From NCBI RefSeq assembly GCF_030864355.1, contig NC_083397.1, forward strand, positions 1,736,001 through 1,800,000: 64,000 nt of DNA. The letters are read 5' to 3'. This DNA is from Cutaneotrichosporon cavernicola (Eukaryota > Basidiomycota > Tremellomycetes > Trichosporonales > Trichosporonaceae). The notes under the pieces are model-generated. The model did no database searches. It was not told the DNA's origin and saw only the letters and a program-made list of their open reading frames with translations. Positions within the stretch are counted from its first letter, which is position 1, and the number at the start of each line of letters is the position of its first letter. Shown here piece after piece: positions 1 through 11,427 of this stretch. Position numbers and translations under genes: made by a program.

Positions 1-105
1 ACGTCATTACTACCGAGCCCTTTCTCTCCACTTCCATCCTCGGGCCAAACTACTCCAACAACTACTGCTTCCTGCCTTCATCCTTCGCCTCCTCAAGCTG
101 TGAAT

Positions 106-1289
106 ATGCCCGAGAGATCCTACGGCAGTACGACGAACGTCGAGCACGGCACATCATCCTACGACGACAATGACGAGTACATCTCGGCTGACGTGTACCG
201 CGCCAGTATGCGCCTTGTGCGCCTGCAGATGAGCATCCCGCTCAGCGTCCTCATCGCGCTCGGCACGTTGCTGGTATGTGGCGCCCTGGTCAATCCAAGC
301 ATTGGCGAGATCAGCCTTATTCATCCAACCCTCTTGACGCCAAACCACGAAATGGTTCTTGGATACACCGCCCTCCTCTTCATCCTACAGATCGGGTTCT
401 GTCTCCTCCTCGCAGCGGCCAGCAGCGAGTGGACAAAGGTAATCCTAACCAAATCACAGAATAGGCTGACGAAAAAGAACTCGCTGGTCAAGGGTGTGGG
501 GTTACGGCTTGCCGTTGTCAACTGGCTCACGGCCGCATGGGCTGTCACATGGACACTGTCGTTGTTCAAGACCGCCGCAATCATTGTCATTGTTCAGGCC
601 ATCATCGTCCTTAGCATCCACATAACGCTGCAGTCTTACCCGGCCTCTTTTGCGCATCCTTTGAATGCCATCTTCGTCCACACAATGATCAACATGCTGC
701 TCGCACTCACACTCGGCCTATTGTGGATGTCGTGCGGTTTCGTCGCACAGGATTGGGTCATCGAGAGGCGTAAAGACGCCGCAACCTGGAAGTGGCAGGC
801 CGTCGGCGTCGTCGCTGGCACCCATGCCGTCGTCTCCCTCTGGGAGTTATTCATGAGACAATAGTATGCTCTCCTCAAGGGTAAGCTGACACCAGCGTCC
901 TCGCCATCTGCATGGAGTACCAGGTCCTCACACTGCTCTTGAGCGTACCACACGTGTACCCACCCCTACCGAATAACCCCATTGTCAGGCCACCGGCGTA
1001 CGTCATCACGCTCATTGTGCTTCTCGCAATCCACCCGCTCGTTTGTCTTGCCGGATGGGCACTCAAGGGCTACAGGGAGCGAGAGGTGCGCATCGCACTT
1101 CAGGAGGAGGCTGAGGCTGCCAACGCCCGCGCCCGTCGTGCCGAGGCACGTTCTCCTCCCCCGCCACCAGTTAGTGCTGAGGTTGCTGAGGACGCTCCGC
1201 CTGCCGAGGCCAGAGACACATCGCTACCGCCCAAGACGAAGAAGAAGGCCGCCGCCAACCCCGAGGAGGAGCCGTTGCTGGAGACGTAG
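106..1289 (+). CDS. Multispanning membrane protein, unknown function
   Basis: Two exons, 106-863 and 896-1289, give 383 residues. The 32-nt intron starts GTATGC and ends CTGACACCAG; joining across it keeps the frame and continues a hydrophobic stretch. I count about seven or eight membrane segments, the first near residues 45-65 and the last near 300-320. A charged cytosol-like tail follows, with a Pro-rich patch, a KTKKK basic cluster and a C-terminal EEEPLLET. EEEPLL fits the acidic dileucine sorting signal used for endosome/vacuole targeting, which is an inference. The N-terminal 40 residues are hydrophilic and lack a cleavable signal peptide. I chose the ATG at 106 because the frame upstream offers only a GTG. 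I do not recognise the family; a fungal DUF1774-like protein is possible but not shown. It converges on the eIF2B delta gene. Confidence 0.75.
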
Positions 1290-1452
1290 ACGGTGGTGGC
1301 AAGTTTAGGCTACCCACCCAACTTTTTTCTGGCATCATTCCAGGACCACTTCAACTCAGGCGCCTAACCCCTCTTCCTTCTCGACCTTTGACCGTTAATA
1401 AATACCAGCATGTCATGCACATCGTCTACAGTCTGTATCCTCTCCTCACGTC

Positions 1453-2875
1453 TCAGGCCGTGATGGCGCTCTTGCCCAGCAGCGTCGGCACCGAGGAAGG
1501 CGGGATGAACCCGACTTCGGTGCACACAGCCGTAATGTGCTCGGGCGGCGTGAGGTCGTACAGCAGCGTAAGGGTGGAGAGCGACTTGGGCAGGGGCTCA
1601 GGAAGCTGCAGCGCCGGCGCGGTCGGGATGGAGAAAAGGTCGTGCGCCGCGCCGAGCTCGTTGTTCGCGAGGTCGTCGAGAGCGACGCGCTCGCTTAGCT
1701 TGAACGTCTCGACGCATGCGACGACAGGAACACGGTACTCCTTGGCCAGCATAGCGACGACGGCCGTTCCCGCGCGCGAGTGCAGCGCGCCGTCCGAATT
1801 GAGCGACGAGCCGCCGAGGAGAACGAGCGACGCGCGCGAAATCGCAGTCGCAGCGAGGGGAAGGAGCGTGTACGTGCAGGGAATACCACCCGCAGTGAGA
1901 GTCGCGAGGAGCTCACGGCCTTTGAGTCAGTCTTTGAGAAGGCTACAACTCACCTTCCTGAAGGGGCCTCGAGTCGACGACGACAACGGAAAAGCTGGCG
2001 TTGCGGTCCTTGGCCTTCATCTCGTCGATCGCGTCGAGCAGTGCACGCTCGACTACACTCGAGCGCGCATACACCACAATAACGTCGTCGGGCTTGATCT
2101 TCTCGCGCGCGTTATCGCTAATAACCTGTCCCGCAACAACGATACGATCGCGGATATACACATCAATCGCGGCGGACAGGGCGGCCTTTTGCGCGGTCTC
2201 AGTCGCGTCCGTCTCGTTCTCACCGAGCCGTGTAATCTCGCCCTTGAACCACCGGATCGCGTTACCAACACCAACACCCTTGGGCCGGCACGTCTCAAGG
2301 TACGCGATCATGGGCGAGATGTGCGAGTTGAGGTCCTTCCAGAACACGGCGTCCTCGGGACACACGTAGTCATGCACGACCTCGCGGAATGCCTCAAGAA
2401 CAGCCATTGTACGCGCCGACGCACCGCGCAACGTACCCGACGCGATGAGGACACCGAGGCGCACCACCAAGGGATGAATCTTGCCCGACTCAAAGGCCGC
2501 TGGCGTGCCGGCGTCACGAGGGAGAGGGAGATGCGAGAAGTACTGCTGCGCAGGGTTGGGTGGAGCAGCGGGGCGGGTCGATGCCGCCTCGGCTGCAGCC
2601 ACGGCACGGCGGTGACGCGACGGACCGGCGGGATTGCCTGCCGCCTGGGCCGTGGTGGGAGCAGCGGAGCCAGCCTGCTGCGCGGGTGCCTCGGGGGGTG
2701 GGGGAGGGCGGGTGGCGAGCTTGGCTGCACGACGGGCTGCCTTGTCTGCCTTAGCGTTGGGCTTCTTGTCCGCCTTGTCTGCCTTCTCTTTGGCGGGGGC
2801 GGGCGCAGCCTTCTCCTTCTTCGGGCTGCCGGGAGGCTGGGTAGGCAGCGCGGAGGGTTTTGATGGGGACGACAT
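1453..2875 (-). CDS. GCD2: Translation initiation factor eIF2B delta subunit
   Basis: Exons 2875-1954 and 1919-1453 (34-nt intron, GTGAGT...CTGACTCAAAG) give 462 residues. eIF2B is the guanine-nucleotide exchange factor for eIF2; the delta subunit belongs to its regulatory core and senses phosphorylated eIF2alpha in the cytosol. The first 110 residues are low-complexity (Lys/Ala/Pro-rich), as in other delta subunits. The rest is the IF-2B fold, with hallmark segments such as HPLVVRLGVLIASGTLRG, VVVVDSRPLQEGREL, LLGGSSLNSDGALHSRAGT and VPVVACVETFKLSERV. It is shorter than yeast Gcd2 mainly in the N-terminal tail. The splice restores the expected DSRP...EG-KEL-like continuity. A 491-residue open frame on the opposite strand is an antisense shadow. 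Confidence 0.93.
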
Positions 2876-3230
2876 TTTGGGATCGGGTCGGTGGAGGAGT
2901 GAGTGGTGGTTGGGATTGGTGCGCGCTGCGCCTTGGGAGTCGCTAGATGTGTTTCACGAACTGCGGCGTGGATGAGTCGAGGAAGAGACAAAGATGAGTT
3001 GCGGGACGGATCTGCTGTGATGGCAAGCACAGTGAACTAGACTTTTGGAGTCGAAATGAACCACGTGGCTTTCTTAAGGAGTTGCTGTATTGGTCTTTCT
3101 AATGAGATATTTCAATTGCTCTCCTCTTACAATCCCACAACAGATGTGACCAAGATGCATCAGTCCGTCTGGACAGCGCGCCGTCCCCCGTCCTAACACT
3201 ATGCAATGAGTGATATTACGCCTTGCCTTC
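2876..3230. other. Intergenic, 355 bp (GCD2 promoter / mL45-like 3' side)
   Basis: Nothing codes here convincingly. It carries the upstream region of the GCD2 gene, whose start is at 2875 on the minus strand, and the 3' flank of the next minus-strand gene. No TATA-like or repeat signal stands out. Confidence 0.5.
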
Positions 3231-4280
3231 CTAAATCGTGGGCCAAGTCGTCTCGAGCACGCTCTTAACACGCCAAGGCGAGTTGGGCGCGTTCGAACGC
3301 TCGAAAACAACATGCTCGCGCACGCGCTGGCTCTTCGTCTCCCGCTTCCCGTTTGGTCCAGTGGTCAGTGCCTGCGTCGTGTCGAACGTAACGCAGACCT
3401 GGGCGAGCTTCGGGCCATCGGCACCCATGAGCGGCACATACCGCACCCACTGGAGCTTGGGGGGCTTGTGTACGGTCTCAGTGGTCCACGACGCGTTCGC
3501 GCGCTGCATCTTGCTCGCGACGACCCGAGCCTTCTTCAGTGCCGGACCAGCTGCGAGGTTGGAGAGAGCCTTGGCGTCGGCGGACGCCTGAGCGCGGTTG
3601 AAGGCCTCGTAGCGCTCCACAAACTCGGGCATGATGCCCTCCATCGCCTTGCCGGCGCCGCTGAACCAGCCGGTCTTGACCCACGGCACCAGTCCCTCCT
3701 TGACTAGTGAGTTCACCCTGTTGTCAGCGGGGGCTTGAGGGGTGGTGTTGGTTGGCGGCGGGAGAGGAGTGAGGGAAGAGGTGGGTAGGAGTTACAGGTG
3801 AGTAGGAGAAAAGGGAACAAGGCAGCACTCACATCTGAGCAGTACCCATCTGGCGCTGGGCGCGCGCCTTGGCGTACTGGTAGTACTGGAAGGGCTTGAG
3901 GACCCACGCGAGACGAATCCACGTTGGTGGGTCGACGATGGGTTCTGGGGTCAGCGGTGGCGGCAGGGAAAAAGGCGTGGCGGGTCGAGTCTCCGAGCCC
4001 AGCGTAGCTTGGTATTGGACGAATCCAGCTGCCTCATCGTGATCCGTAGCGACAAAGGCGACGTACCCAGAATAATCGACTCAAAGTGCGCAGTAACGTC
4101 AATCCCACGAGGCAGCGACGCCATAACCCGCTCGCGGTTCTTGAGCTCCTTGTCAATGTTCTGCACCGTCCCCTCCTTAGCTCCGCGGAACGGGGAGGTC
4201 GAGAACGCGCGAGGCGCCGGGCGCGCGAGGACGATCGCGGCGCGTGATGTGCTCGCGAGCAGGCCGGGACGGAGGGACAT
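3231..4280 (-). CDS. Mitochondrial Tim44-like / mL45 (Mba1-type) protein
   Basis: Three exons, 4280-4067, 3944-3833 and 3717-3231, give 270 residues. The introns have GTACGT or GTGAGT donors and CTGAC-type branch points before CCAG/ACAG. The N-terminus (SLRPGLLASTSRAAIVLARP...FSTSPF) is a typical mitochondrial presequence: Arg-rich and free of acidic residues, with an RAFS-type cleavage area. The C-terminal 160 residues look like the Tim44/mL45 fold: a membrane-near helix, then FVERYEAFNRAQASADAKAL, an LQWVRYVPLMG strand, and VCVTFDTTQAL. mL45/Mba1 sits at the mitoribosome exit tunnel and links it to the inner membrane during insertion of mitochondrially made proteins. That role is inferred from family resemblance; a Tim44-related assembly factor is the alternative. 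Confidence 0.72.
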
Positions 4281-4538
4281 GGTTGGTGTTGATGAGATGG
4301 CAACGTCTGGATATCGGCTTGTTCTGACTTTTGCCCGGGGACAAACGGGGCGGAGACGGGCTAATCTCCGTCCACGTGGCAGCGGAGATTAGCTCGGCAG
4401 GTGCAATTGGGGATCTATGGAGCCCTCGGGCCTGATCCATATCCTGAATCTCCAGAGCTCCAGAGTCCAGCGGGACGCGCTCACGCGCCACGTCTAAATG
4501 GTTCGACATTTCATCTCTCCACTCATCTACACAACACC

Positions 4539-5458
4539 ATGGCCCAGCCCCAGTTCTTCGAGACCATCTCTAAGGTGCGTCGGTCCTCTGCGCTAGCTCA
4601 AGATTCCCTATACCAGTTGCAGCTAGCTAGGCCGTTCCCACCCCACAGCTCACACTCTCAAGCGCTAACTCCCAGTCCTTCGAGGACGTGCCCGTCACGC
4701 CAGCAGGCGTTGAGACGGCACCCTTCCTCGAGGCGTCGGAGGGTCTCGTCAAGATCTTCAACCTCTTCGGAAACCCGGCCTTTAGCGTCGTGCAGAACGA
4801 CATTACCGGCAACATCAACGTGAGTGCGGACGCAGGCGGCCGTGGTCGCGAGACCCCGAGGTCCAGCCAGCACTCTCGCTCCCCGCCATGCCCGCTGACC
4901 CGCAGAAAGTCCGCACCTACTTCCTCGCCAACCCCACCGACGCCGACACGCTCGAGAAGCTCCTCGCCCACGACAAGGCGACCCACCCCAAGACCAAGGA
5001 CCGCGTGGCCACCGACGCGCTCATGTGGCTCCTCCGCGGACTCAAGTTTACCGCTATGGGGCTGCGCATCAACCTCTCCAACGAGGCCGAGGAGCTCAGT
5101 GTGTCGTTCACGAAGGGGTACGAGGGGAGCCTTAAGAAGTTCCACGGGATGATGGTCCGGCCTGTGTTTTCGGTGAGTGGTGTGCGAGTCGAGTGTGGGT
5201 GGAGGCCGGTCCGAGCGCGTCTGTGTTTTGTGACTTGTGGCCACACATGGCGCACAGCTCCTGATCCTCCTGTGATAGATTGGCCACTAACCCCAGCTCG
5301 CTATGAGGGCGTGCCCGTACCGCGCCAGCTTCTACCCCAAGTTCGGGCAGCCGCAGGACGTCGTCATGGCCAAGCTTGAGGCGTGGCTCAAGGCGCTCGA
5401 GGACATTGTCGACCGCGAGTCCAAGGTCTTCAAGGACGGCGGCTACGGCGAGATCTAA
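4539..5458 (+). CDS. Glycolipid transfer protein (GLTP domain)
   Basis: Four exons (4539-4574, 4676-4819, 4906-5172, 5297-5458) give 202 residues, the usual GLTP length. The single domain carries the family signatures in order: TPAGVETAPFLEAS, then NDITGNI (the Asp and Asn that hold the sugar headgroup), LMWLLRGLKF (the stacking Trp), and KKFHGMMV (the conserved His). GLTP proteins move glycosphingolipids such as glucosylceramide between membranes in the cytosol, and fungal members include the HET-C2 type. The C-terminal exon supplies ACPYRASFYPKFG and the closing helix. All introns are GT-AG with CTAAC or CTGAC branch points, and the phase is consistent throughout. It converges on the reductase gene, with only 72 bp between the two stop codons. 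Confidence 0.93.
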
Positions 5459-5530
5459 TAGACTAGACGTAGACGGGGTATGCATTGGGCAGCAGGCTAG
5501 CAGAGATGGTGGTATTAGATCAACGGCCTA

Positions 5531-6610
5531 CTACAGCATGAGCGCGGCGCTGTGAGACTCGGGATACCTCCCCCCAACGGGGGGGAACTGGCGCATAATC
5601 TCGTCGATCTGCGCCATCTCCTCTTTGCTAAGTTTGATGTTGGCAGCCTCGGTGTTCTCCCTCGCGCGGTCGGGGTTCTTGCTTCCGGGAATAGGCACAA
5701 CATATGGCCCCGTTGCGCAGACCCAGGCAATAGCCAACTGGGCCGTACTCAGCCCGCGCTTCTCAGCCATCGAATCGAGCACATCGACAAGTTGGAGGTT
5801 CTTGTAGAAGTTGTCCCCCTGGAACCGGGGACTATGGCCCTGGAAGCTCTCGGGTGGCACGTCCTCTGGCGTTTTCCACGTACGCGTGATGAATCCTCTT
5901 CCCAGCGGCGAATAGGCATAGATCGGAATTTTGTTGGCCGTAGACCATTCGACGACGGCACGCACGTCCTCGTCCCAGCTCCAGAGGGATACTTCGATCT
6001 CAACGACCGAGATGACGATCCCCGCCGCCGTAACCTTGTCCAGAGTTGGGGCACAGACTTCAGAGGCGCCGAGAGCATGGAAGAGCCCCTCCTTCCGAAG
6101 TGTGTCAAAGTCGCGGAAGAACAAGACGGGGTCGGCCCCAGGCCGGATCCGGGCGGGGAGATACACGTCGATCGGGACGCCCAGGCATTCCCTCGCATAC
6201 GAGAGGAGGGAGCGGTTCAACTCGAGGCTTGGATCAGTTCTACCCTCCCGGTATGGGAACTTACTCAGACGTAATGTCCATTCCCGGCCCGATGCCGCCT
6301 TTCACGACAAGCTGAATCTTGCCCACGTAATCTGGGTACGTCTTGAAGAAACGTCCAATGAGACGGAGGTTATCGAACCCAGCTCCCATCTTGCCGGGGG
6401 GTCCGTTGCCGTAAAACGTCGCGGTGGACCATGTCGTCGCCCCCGCATCGGCGGCCGCTTTCATTGCGGCCATGGACTCTGGTTCGGGAGGAGGAGAGGG
6501 GGTCCATGTCAGTTGCATCAGGCCCAGGCAGGGGTCAGCGCGGTATAAGGGGATACGTACCCGACTTTGCCGACCTGCTTGCCTGCCAGAGTAACTGTGG
6601 GAATGGTCAT
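5531..6610 (-). CDS. Aldo/keto reductase, pyridoxal reductase-like
   Basis: Exons 6610-6557, 6524-6265 and 6227-5531 give 336 residues. The protein is an NADPH-dependent AKR barrel: GLMQLTW near the start, GATTWSTATFYG (catalytic Tyr region), KGGIGPGMD (Lys region), VEIEVSLWS, a YSPLGRGF loop, and VPIPGSKNPDRARENTEAA, the cofactor phosphate site. The GYGLMxLTW start and PESFxAMK-like element match the fungal pyridoxal reductase branch (yeast YPR127W, fission yeast Plr1), so vitamin B6 vitamer reduction is the likeliest role. Intron 1 (6556-6525, 32 nt) has GTATCC and a CGCTGACC branch site but ends in TG, not AG. It is placed where KVGY|GLMQ joins in frame. Intron 2 is GTAAGT...CAAG. The first-intron boundary is the weak part of the model. 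Confidence 0.82.
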
Positions 6611-7019
6611 GGTAGATGTGAGCCAGAGGTGAGAGGTGAGGTGAGAAGGGTGCGGAGTTGGATGGTCTGCGGGTCATGTTATAGGATCTGGAATGGTGGA
6701 GGTGCACGGTGGAGGCCGGTGGAGGTCCCATCGGTGAGGATGCCCGAGGAGGATAGAACTCGGCATGCTGGTCAGCGCAGCATCGCCATCGGCGATGGTC
6801 AGCTGTCTCTGTACATTCAGGTTGCTGAACGTAGCTGGTGACGAGAATAGAACCAACGCGGCGCGACAGCTTGCCGGGGGGACCTATACTTGGCTAAGGC
6901 TATCGCTATGTGTGACTGGAGCAACTCGACTCAACATTGTCCAACCGCTCCACTCTAGTTCAAACATGCATGACCACCTGGATCAAGAGCGCAGCTCTAT
7001 GTGTGAGAAATATTTGAGA
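6611..7019. other. Intergenic, 409 bp (reductase promoter)
   Basis: This lies between the reductase start and the stop of the next minus-strand gene. Open frames here are short and lack fungal codon bias. I see no RNA gene or repeat. Confidence 0.5.
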
Positions 7020-9093
7020 TTAGTGACGCGAGCGGCGGCGCTTGCGGTTGCACTTCTTGCCGCTGCCACTGCCACTGCCGCTGCCACCGCTGCTGCCACT
7101 TCCACTGCCGCTGCCACTGCCGTTCGGGCCCGACGAGTACACGCGTGTGCCGCCGTGGTGTGACTCGCCAGAAGCCGAAGTCGAAGCCGAGGCCGAGGCC
7201 GAACCCGAGGTCGAGGCCGAGGGAGCCGCCGCAGCAGTGCCCTCGTCCGGGTGGCCGGCGACGAGCGCGCCGCCAGGGAGCTCCTCAACGCCAGACTCGT
7301 TCGACACACCGTTCTTCGTCTCGGTGTCCACCGGCTTGCCGGACGTCACTGGCGGGGCAGACGCAGACGGAGCGGCGGACCCGGAGACCGACGCAGACGC
7401 AGACGCGGACGCAGACGAGCTAGCGGCCCCCGCAGACGCGGACGCGTTAACGCTAGCATTGTCAAGGCCGGCCGCGGTGGCGTTCGAGTCTAGTCCAGCG
7501 CCTTGGTTCGTCCCGCTCTCGGCCTTGATCGGGAAGTCGACTCGGAAAACCGACGTGTCACCCATGCCAGCGACCTCGTCTGTTGCGAAGGTGACGTGGT
7601 TGGCGACATCCTGGTCACTCGATACCTGGACACGCGCGCCGCCGAAAGTGTCGCCGTAAGTAATGCCGCCGGCTGTACCCTTCTGGTTGTTCTCGCCACC
7701 CCACTGACCGGTCCAGGCCGGGAAGTCCTCGTTGATAAACATCTCCGTGTAGTTGCCCGCGTTGGGCAGGTAGACGGGAATGCGACGCTCGTTGCCGATG
7801 CCGATGAAACGGTTCGGGCCAGCGAAGCCGGGTTCAGGCGAATCACATTTCTGACGGGTAACCGGGCCGTCGGCGGCCCAGAGCGGGTTGCAGCCGGGCA
7901 ACTTGTCAATGGCACGGTACAGGCCAATGTCTTCGGCGGGGAGCATGCCTTGGTATGCGCAGCTGCGCGAGGACTGCTCGTTGAAGCTGGGGGCCCAAGC
8001 TGGGCAGTTTGCTGGCTTGTCCTGCGCGCCGTTGGGCATGTTGCACTGCTTGACAAAGTTGGTTAGTACGGTCGGGTCCCAGCCGTTGACAAAGTCGCCG
8101 TGGAACGAGGGGCCGAGCATGTCGCCATTTGAGAACACGACATTGTTCTTGCCTGCCCTCCAAGGACGGCCCTGGTTCTCCTTGAACTCGTAGAACGACT
8201 GCATGAAGATGGTCGGGTACTTGATCGGGTGGGAGGGTGGGCAGAGCCCGCCGTTGGGGCTGTAAATGGGTCCCTCGGGTCCATAGTCGAGGCTCTCGAC
8301 AGGCCAGGTCATGTGGTCAAAGTGGTTCTCCGAGTCGAGGGCGCCGTTGGCCAGGCCACATGAGGGGAAGCGGACGCCAACGTGCAAGCTGTGGCAGCCG
8401 TTGGGGTGCGTCGTGCCGTTGGGAAGCCAGGGTCTAAAGAGATCCGGCTGGTCACCGCAGTGAATCTGGACCCCACGCATACGGATGTCGCTGGTGTCGC
8501 GGCTCATAGACGTGCCAGAGATCATGCGCAGACCCGGAGGGAACGGGTTCATGTTGGTCTCGTTTTTGGTAAAGTAGTAGATGCGAGTGTTAAACGGCGG
8601 CATGGCCTCAAACGTCCCATTGTCGTGCATGTAGTAAACCGTCGGCGTCCAGTAGTTGGACTTGTCGGCAGTGACAACGGCGGTGGTGCACTCGGCGTTG
8701 AGCATTTCCTGAGGGTTGCTCAATTCCGCTACGAGTTAGTCACTGAAATTGCATGGTAACTGAGGGCAACCGTGACGGGACGGGCGGGCACCCACCCCAC
8801 TTGGGCCTTTCAAACTGCTAAAACCATGGTCCCATGGTCACAGGCTCTAGAGTCCCACGCACGGTTCGTGTGGCAAAATGTATCTACTTACATCGAAAGT
8901 TGGAGGCACCCATCACGGTGTGGACGTGTGAGCCGATCTTGCCGGGGTCGATAATGGGGTCGAGGCGGCCCATCATGATGGGGGAGATTGCTGTGATAAT
9001 GGTGTGGTCTGGGAGTGCCTGTGCGGTGGCCGAGCCAGCCAGGCCAAGCGCAGTTACCAAGGCAGCGAACATGGTGGGAAGGAGAGTGGTCAT
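7020..9093 (-). CDS. Secreted DUF1996 protein with Ser/Ala/Gly-rich tail
   Basis: Exons 9093-8892 and 8728-7020, separated by a 163-nt intron (GTAAGT...GACTAACTCGTAG), give 636 residues. A signal peptide covers about residues 1-26 (hydrophobic run, then SATAQA). The mature part begins with the DUF1996 pattern: DPIIDPGKIGSHVHTVMGASNF, later YYMHDNGTFEAMP, CGDQPDLFRPWLPNG, CHSLHVGVRFPSC and SHPIKYPTIFMQSFYEF. Many Cys and His residues are spread as in that family of extracellular fungal proteins of unknown activity. From about residue 420 the chain turns into Ser/Ala repeats, then a Gly-Ser run, and ends in a strongly basic KKCNRKRRRSRH. There is no GPI signal. A cell-surface or secreted role is inferred; no catalytic function is known to me. 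Confidence 0.88.
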
Positions 9094-10555
9094 CTTCGTC
9101 CTGCGAAGGGGAATACAGTCCGGGTGGAAAGGAGAGTGATACAGGCTGTCGTCGTCGAGACGTTGCCTTGCCGAGAAACAATGAAGAGTGGGATAAAAGA
9201 GAAAGAGACAAGGTGATGGGATTTAAACAAAGAACAAAAGGGGGTTTTGTTAAGAGGGCGAGTGCGCGAGTGGTGGTTGATAGCAAACGCAAAGGGAGAG
9301 TTGCTGTGCGTGTGTGAAAGAGAAGGCGTTTCCAGAGGCCAGAGTCCAAGGGATGGACCAGGTACAACCTCAACTCGAAGAATATCTAAATAGCTTAGTC
9401 TGGACGCAAAACGTGTGTCTTCAATGCCGAGAGAGTCAGTCCCAGTTGTCAAATGGATGAGCAGAAAGAGGCAGGAGCATGTTAACAATGACCTACATGT
9501 GCAGTTTCATATCCAGATCATCGGCCAGGGTCAGACGACGCGACGGTGCCACCCTGATGATGATGATTTACCAGGCACCAACGGTCAAACTGGAGGAAAA
9601 GTATCCTCCCGAAACGCGTTCCTCGTGTGATACACAGAGGGGCCGCCAGGGAAACTGGTGCTTTTGACCCATCCATCAGGCCCCAGGGGGTTATTCTCCG
9701 GCACACTGGTCTGTGCTTGTCAAGTCTCCTGCGACGCGTCCAGAACGTGCCAAGAATCAGTTAGACTCACCCGCACCAGAACCAGACTCTCAACCTCTGA
9801 ACCTACTGACACCGTCTCCCTGATACACTTAACGTCACAAGCTTGATATATTAAACCCGACGTCGCACGTCGTATGGAAACTCCCCCCCTGTCCAAACAG
9901 TTTCTCAACCATACTTCGGCTCGGCTGGGTTAGACTGGTGCCTCTGCGTCTGAACCAGAGGCCGGGCCGGGCCTTGACCAACAGACAATGGTGGGCCAGT
10001 TACAGTATGCGTTACCACTGCTACCGTACAGTAGTACATTTAATTAACGTACTGTGGAGCAGCTTTCACGTCAGATGAGCCACCTGTCCAGTGTGTTGGT
10101 CAGTTTGTGTATACTTGGTGTTATCTCTTACCCCTCCAGTTTGTCACGACCCCATACAGCCTCACTCGATCAGCACAGCACATGGTGATGGGGTCTGCGT
10201 ACGTCCTTCAAACGCCGAGAGATTCCTTGGAACCACCGCTGCGTCTCAGGCTTCAATGGCCGCGACACGGGCAACCACAGCAGCAGCAGCAGCAGCAGCA
10301 GCAGGACGCCTGGCGACCGCAGCACAGGGCGCAGAGCATCTTGAGAGGCGCCCCTGACCGACTGAGGATGGTTAGTCGACTTTGTAAGGAGGTTGCGAGG
10401 CCGCCCGCCGCGCGGACCAGCATGTGTGGGTAGCACGATCAAGCCAGCCCAACTCAGCACACAGCCGGGCACGCATTGGTCATTGCTGTTGGCCAAGAGA
10501 ACAACACACACTCTCCCCGGTCTGTCCAGCTCTATAATGCATACAAGTACAGCGT
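9094..10555. other. Intergenic, 1.46 kb without a supported gene
   Basis: This is the upstream region of the DUF1996 gene and the 3' side of CGR1. Several open frames exist, but none has coding-like codon use, introns or recognisable protein. It holds a (CAG)9 run at 10278-10304 and otherwise shows nothing. A long promoter for the secreted protein is possible. Confidence 0.5.
10278..10304. repeat. (CAG)9 trinucleotide repeat
   Basis: Nine perfect CAG units lie in the gap between the DUF1996 and CGR1 genes. An 88-residue frame across it would read poly-Ala and a 108-residue frame poly-Gln, but neither looks like a real protein, so I treat it as a non-coding microsatellite. Confidence 0.85.
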
Positions 10556-11275
10556 CTACCCGTTGATCTTCTTCGACCGGCCCTGGCGCTGCGAGTCAGC
10601 CATGTCTCTTACAGATAAGATGCGGACGGATAGCACGAGTAGCTATTGCAGCTCGAGACGATCCGCGGCGGTGGGTGTAGATCCACAGACTGATCCAGAC
10701 GATACACATCCAGGCGACCGTACTCGGCAAGCCCCAGGTACACTGGTAGACCATCCGGTAGGTGCACATCCAGGACGCCAGGCAGCTCCCAGCCATGTGT
10801 CCGCATGTCCCCGTCCCCATCACCATCGCACTCACCTTCTTGAGGCGCTGGAGCTTCTTGGCCGACATCCTGGCGGCAACCTGCTCGAGGCGCTCCTTCT
10901 CGGCCTTGCGCGCGCGGCGCTCACGGATGGCGGTGACCTTGCTGCATGTCAGCATTCGCATTCCAAGGTTGGCCAGCTCGATCCCCTCAACCTTCCATCC
11001 TCCCCACCAATGACTCACCGATCATGCTCCTCCTGAGCCTCGTCCTTCATCTCCTTCTCGACAGCCTTAACAGCCTTCTTGGCCATATCCTGCTCAATCC
11101 GCTTGGAGAAAGTCGACCTTAAGCCCGGGGCCATAAGAGTACGCCGCGTACTCTCCTTCTCCCCCTTCCAAGCCTTCCCATGACTCCGACCAAGCTTGGA
11201 CCCACGAACTTCCAGGACCTTGGCCGGCGCAGCCTGCGTGCTCTCCGTACGCGGTGTTGTTGTGTCGACGTCCAT
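10556..11275 (-). CDS. CGR1: rRNA-processing protein Cgr1
   Basis: Exons 11275-11019, 10941-10836 and 10588-10556 give 131 residues, close to yeast Cgr1 (about 120). The middle and end are the family core: LGRSHGKAWKG, TLMAPGLRSTFSKRIEQDMAKKAVKAVEKEMKDE, then KVTAIRERRARKAEKERLEQVAARMSAKKLQRLKK and the closing RQGRSKKING. Cgr1/CCDC86 is a small nucleolar, coiled-coil, very basic protein needed for 60S subunit maturation. The last exon is only 33 nt and is supported by the CTGACTCGCAG acceptor and by the conserved KKIN ending. Intron 2 is unusually long for this window (247 nt). The gene shares a 152-bp promoter with the divergent phosphopantetheinyl transferase gene. Confidence 0.9.
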
Positions 11276-11427
11276 GGTTGTATGGTAGATGGCAGATTTT
11301 GTTTTCCCAGTGACAAAGTTGGGTGGCAAAATTCATGTGGTGCCTGTACCAAAATACCCCCGCTCTTATCCATCCACTCTATTACCCCACACCTCCACCG
11401 CACGTGACATCACCCAGTCCCTCTCCA
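11276..11427. promoter_or_regulatory. 152-bp divergent promoter, CGR1 / PPTase
   Basis: The two start codons face away from each other across 152 bp, so both promoters must lie here. A CACGTGAC word (E-box-like) is present at 11401-11408, close to the PPTase start. Its use is an inference. Confidence 0.55.

Noticed and set aside
1388..2863. 491-codon plus-strand open frame
   Set aside because: Exactly antisense to the eIF2B delta exons; Arg/Ser/Leu-rich shadow produced by GC-rich third positions.
10091..10433. Poly-Ala/poly-Gln frames across the (CAG)9 run
   Set aside because: Composition driven by the microsatellite; no codon bias or conserved motif on either side.
10589..10835. snoRNA inside the long CGR1 intron
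   Set aside because: No convincing C/D or H/ACA boxes with correct spacing were seen.
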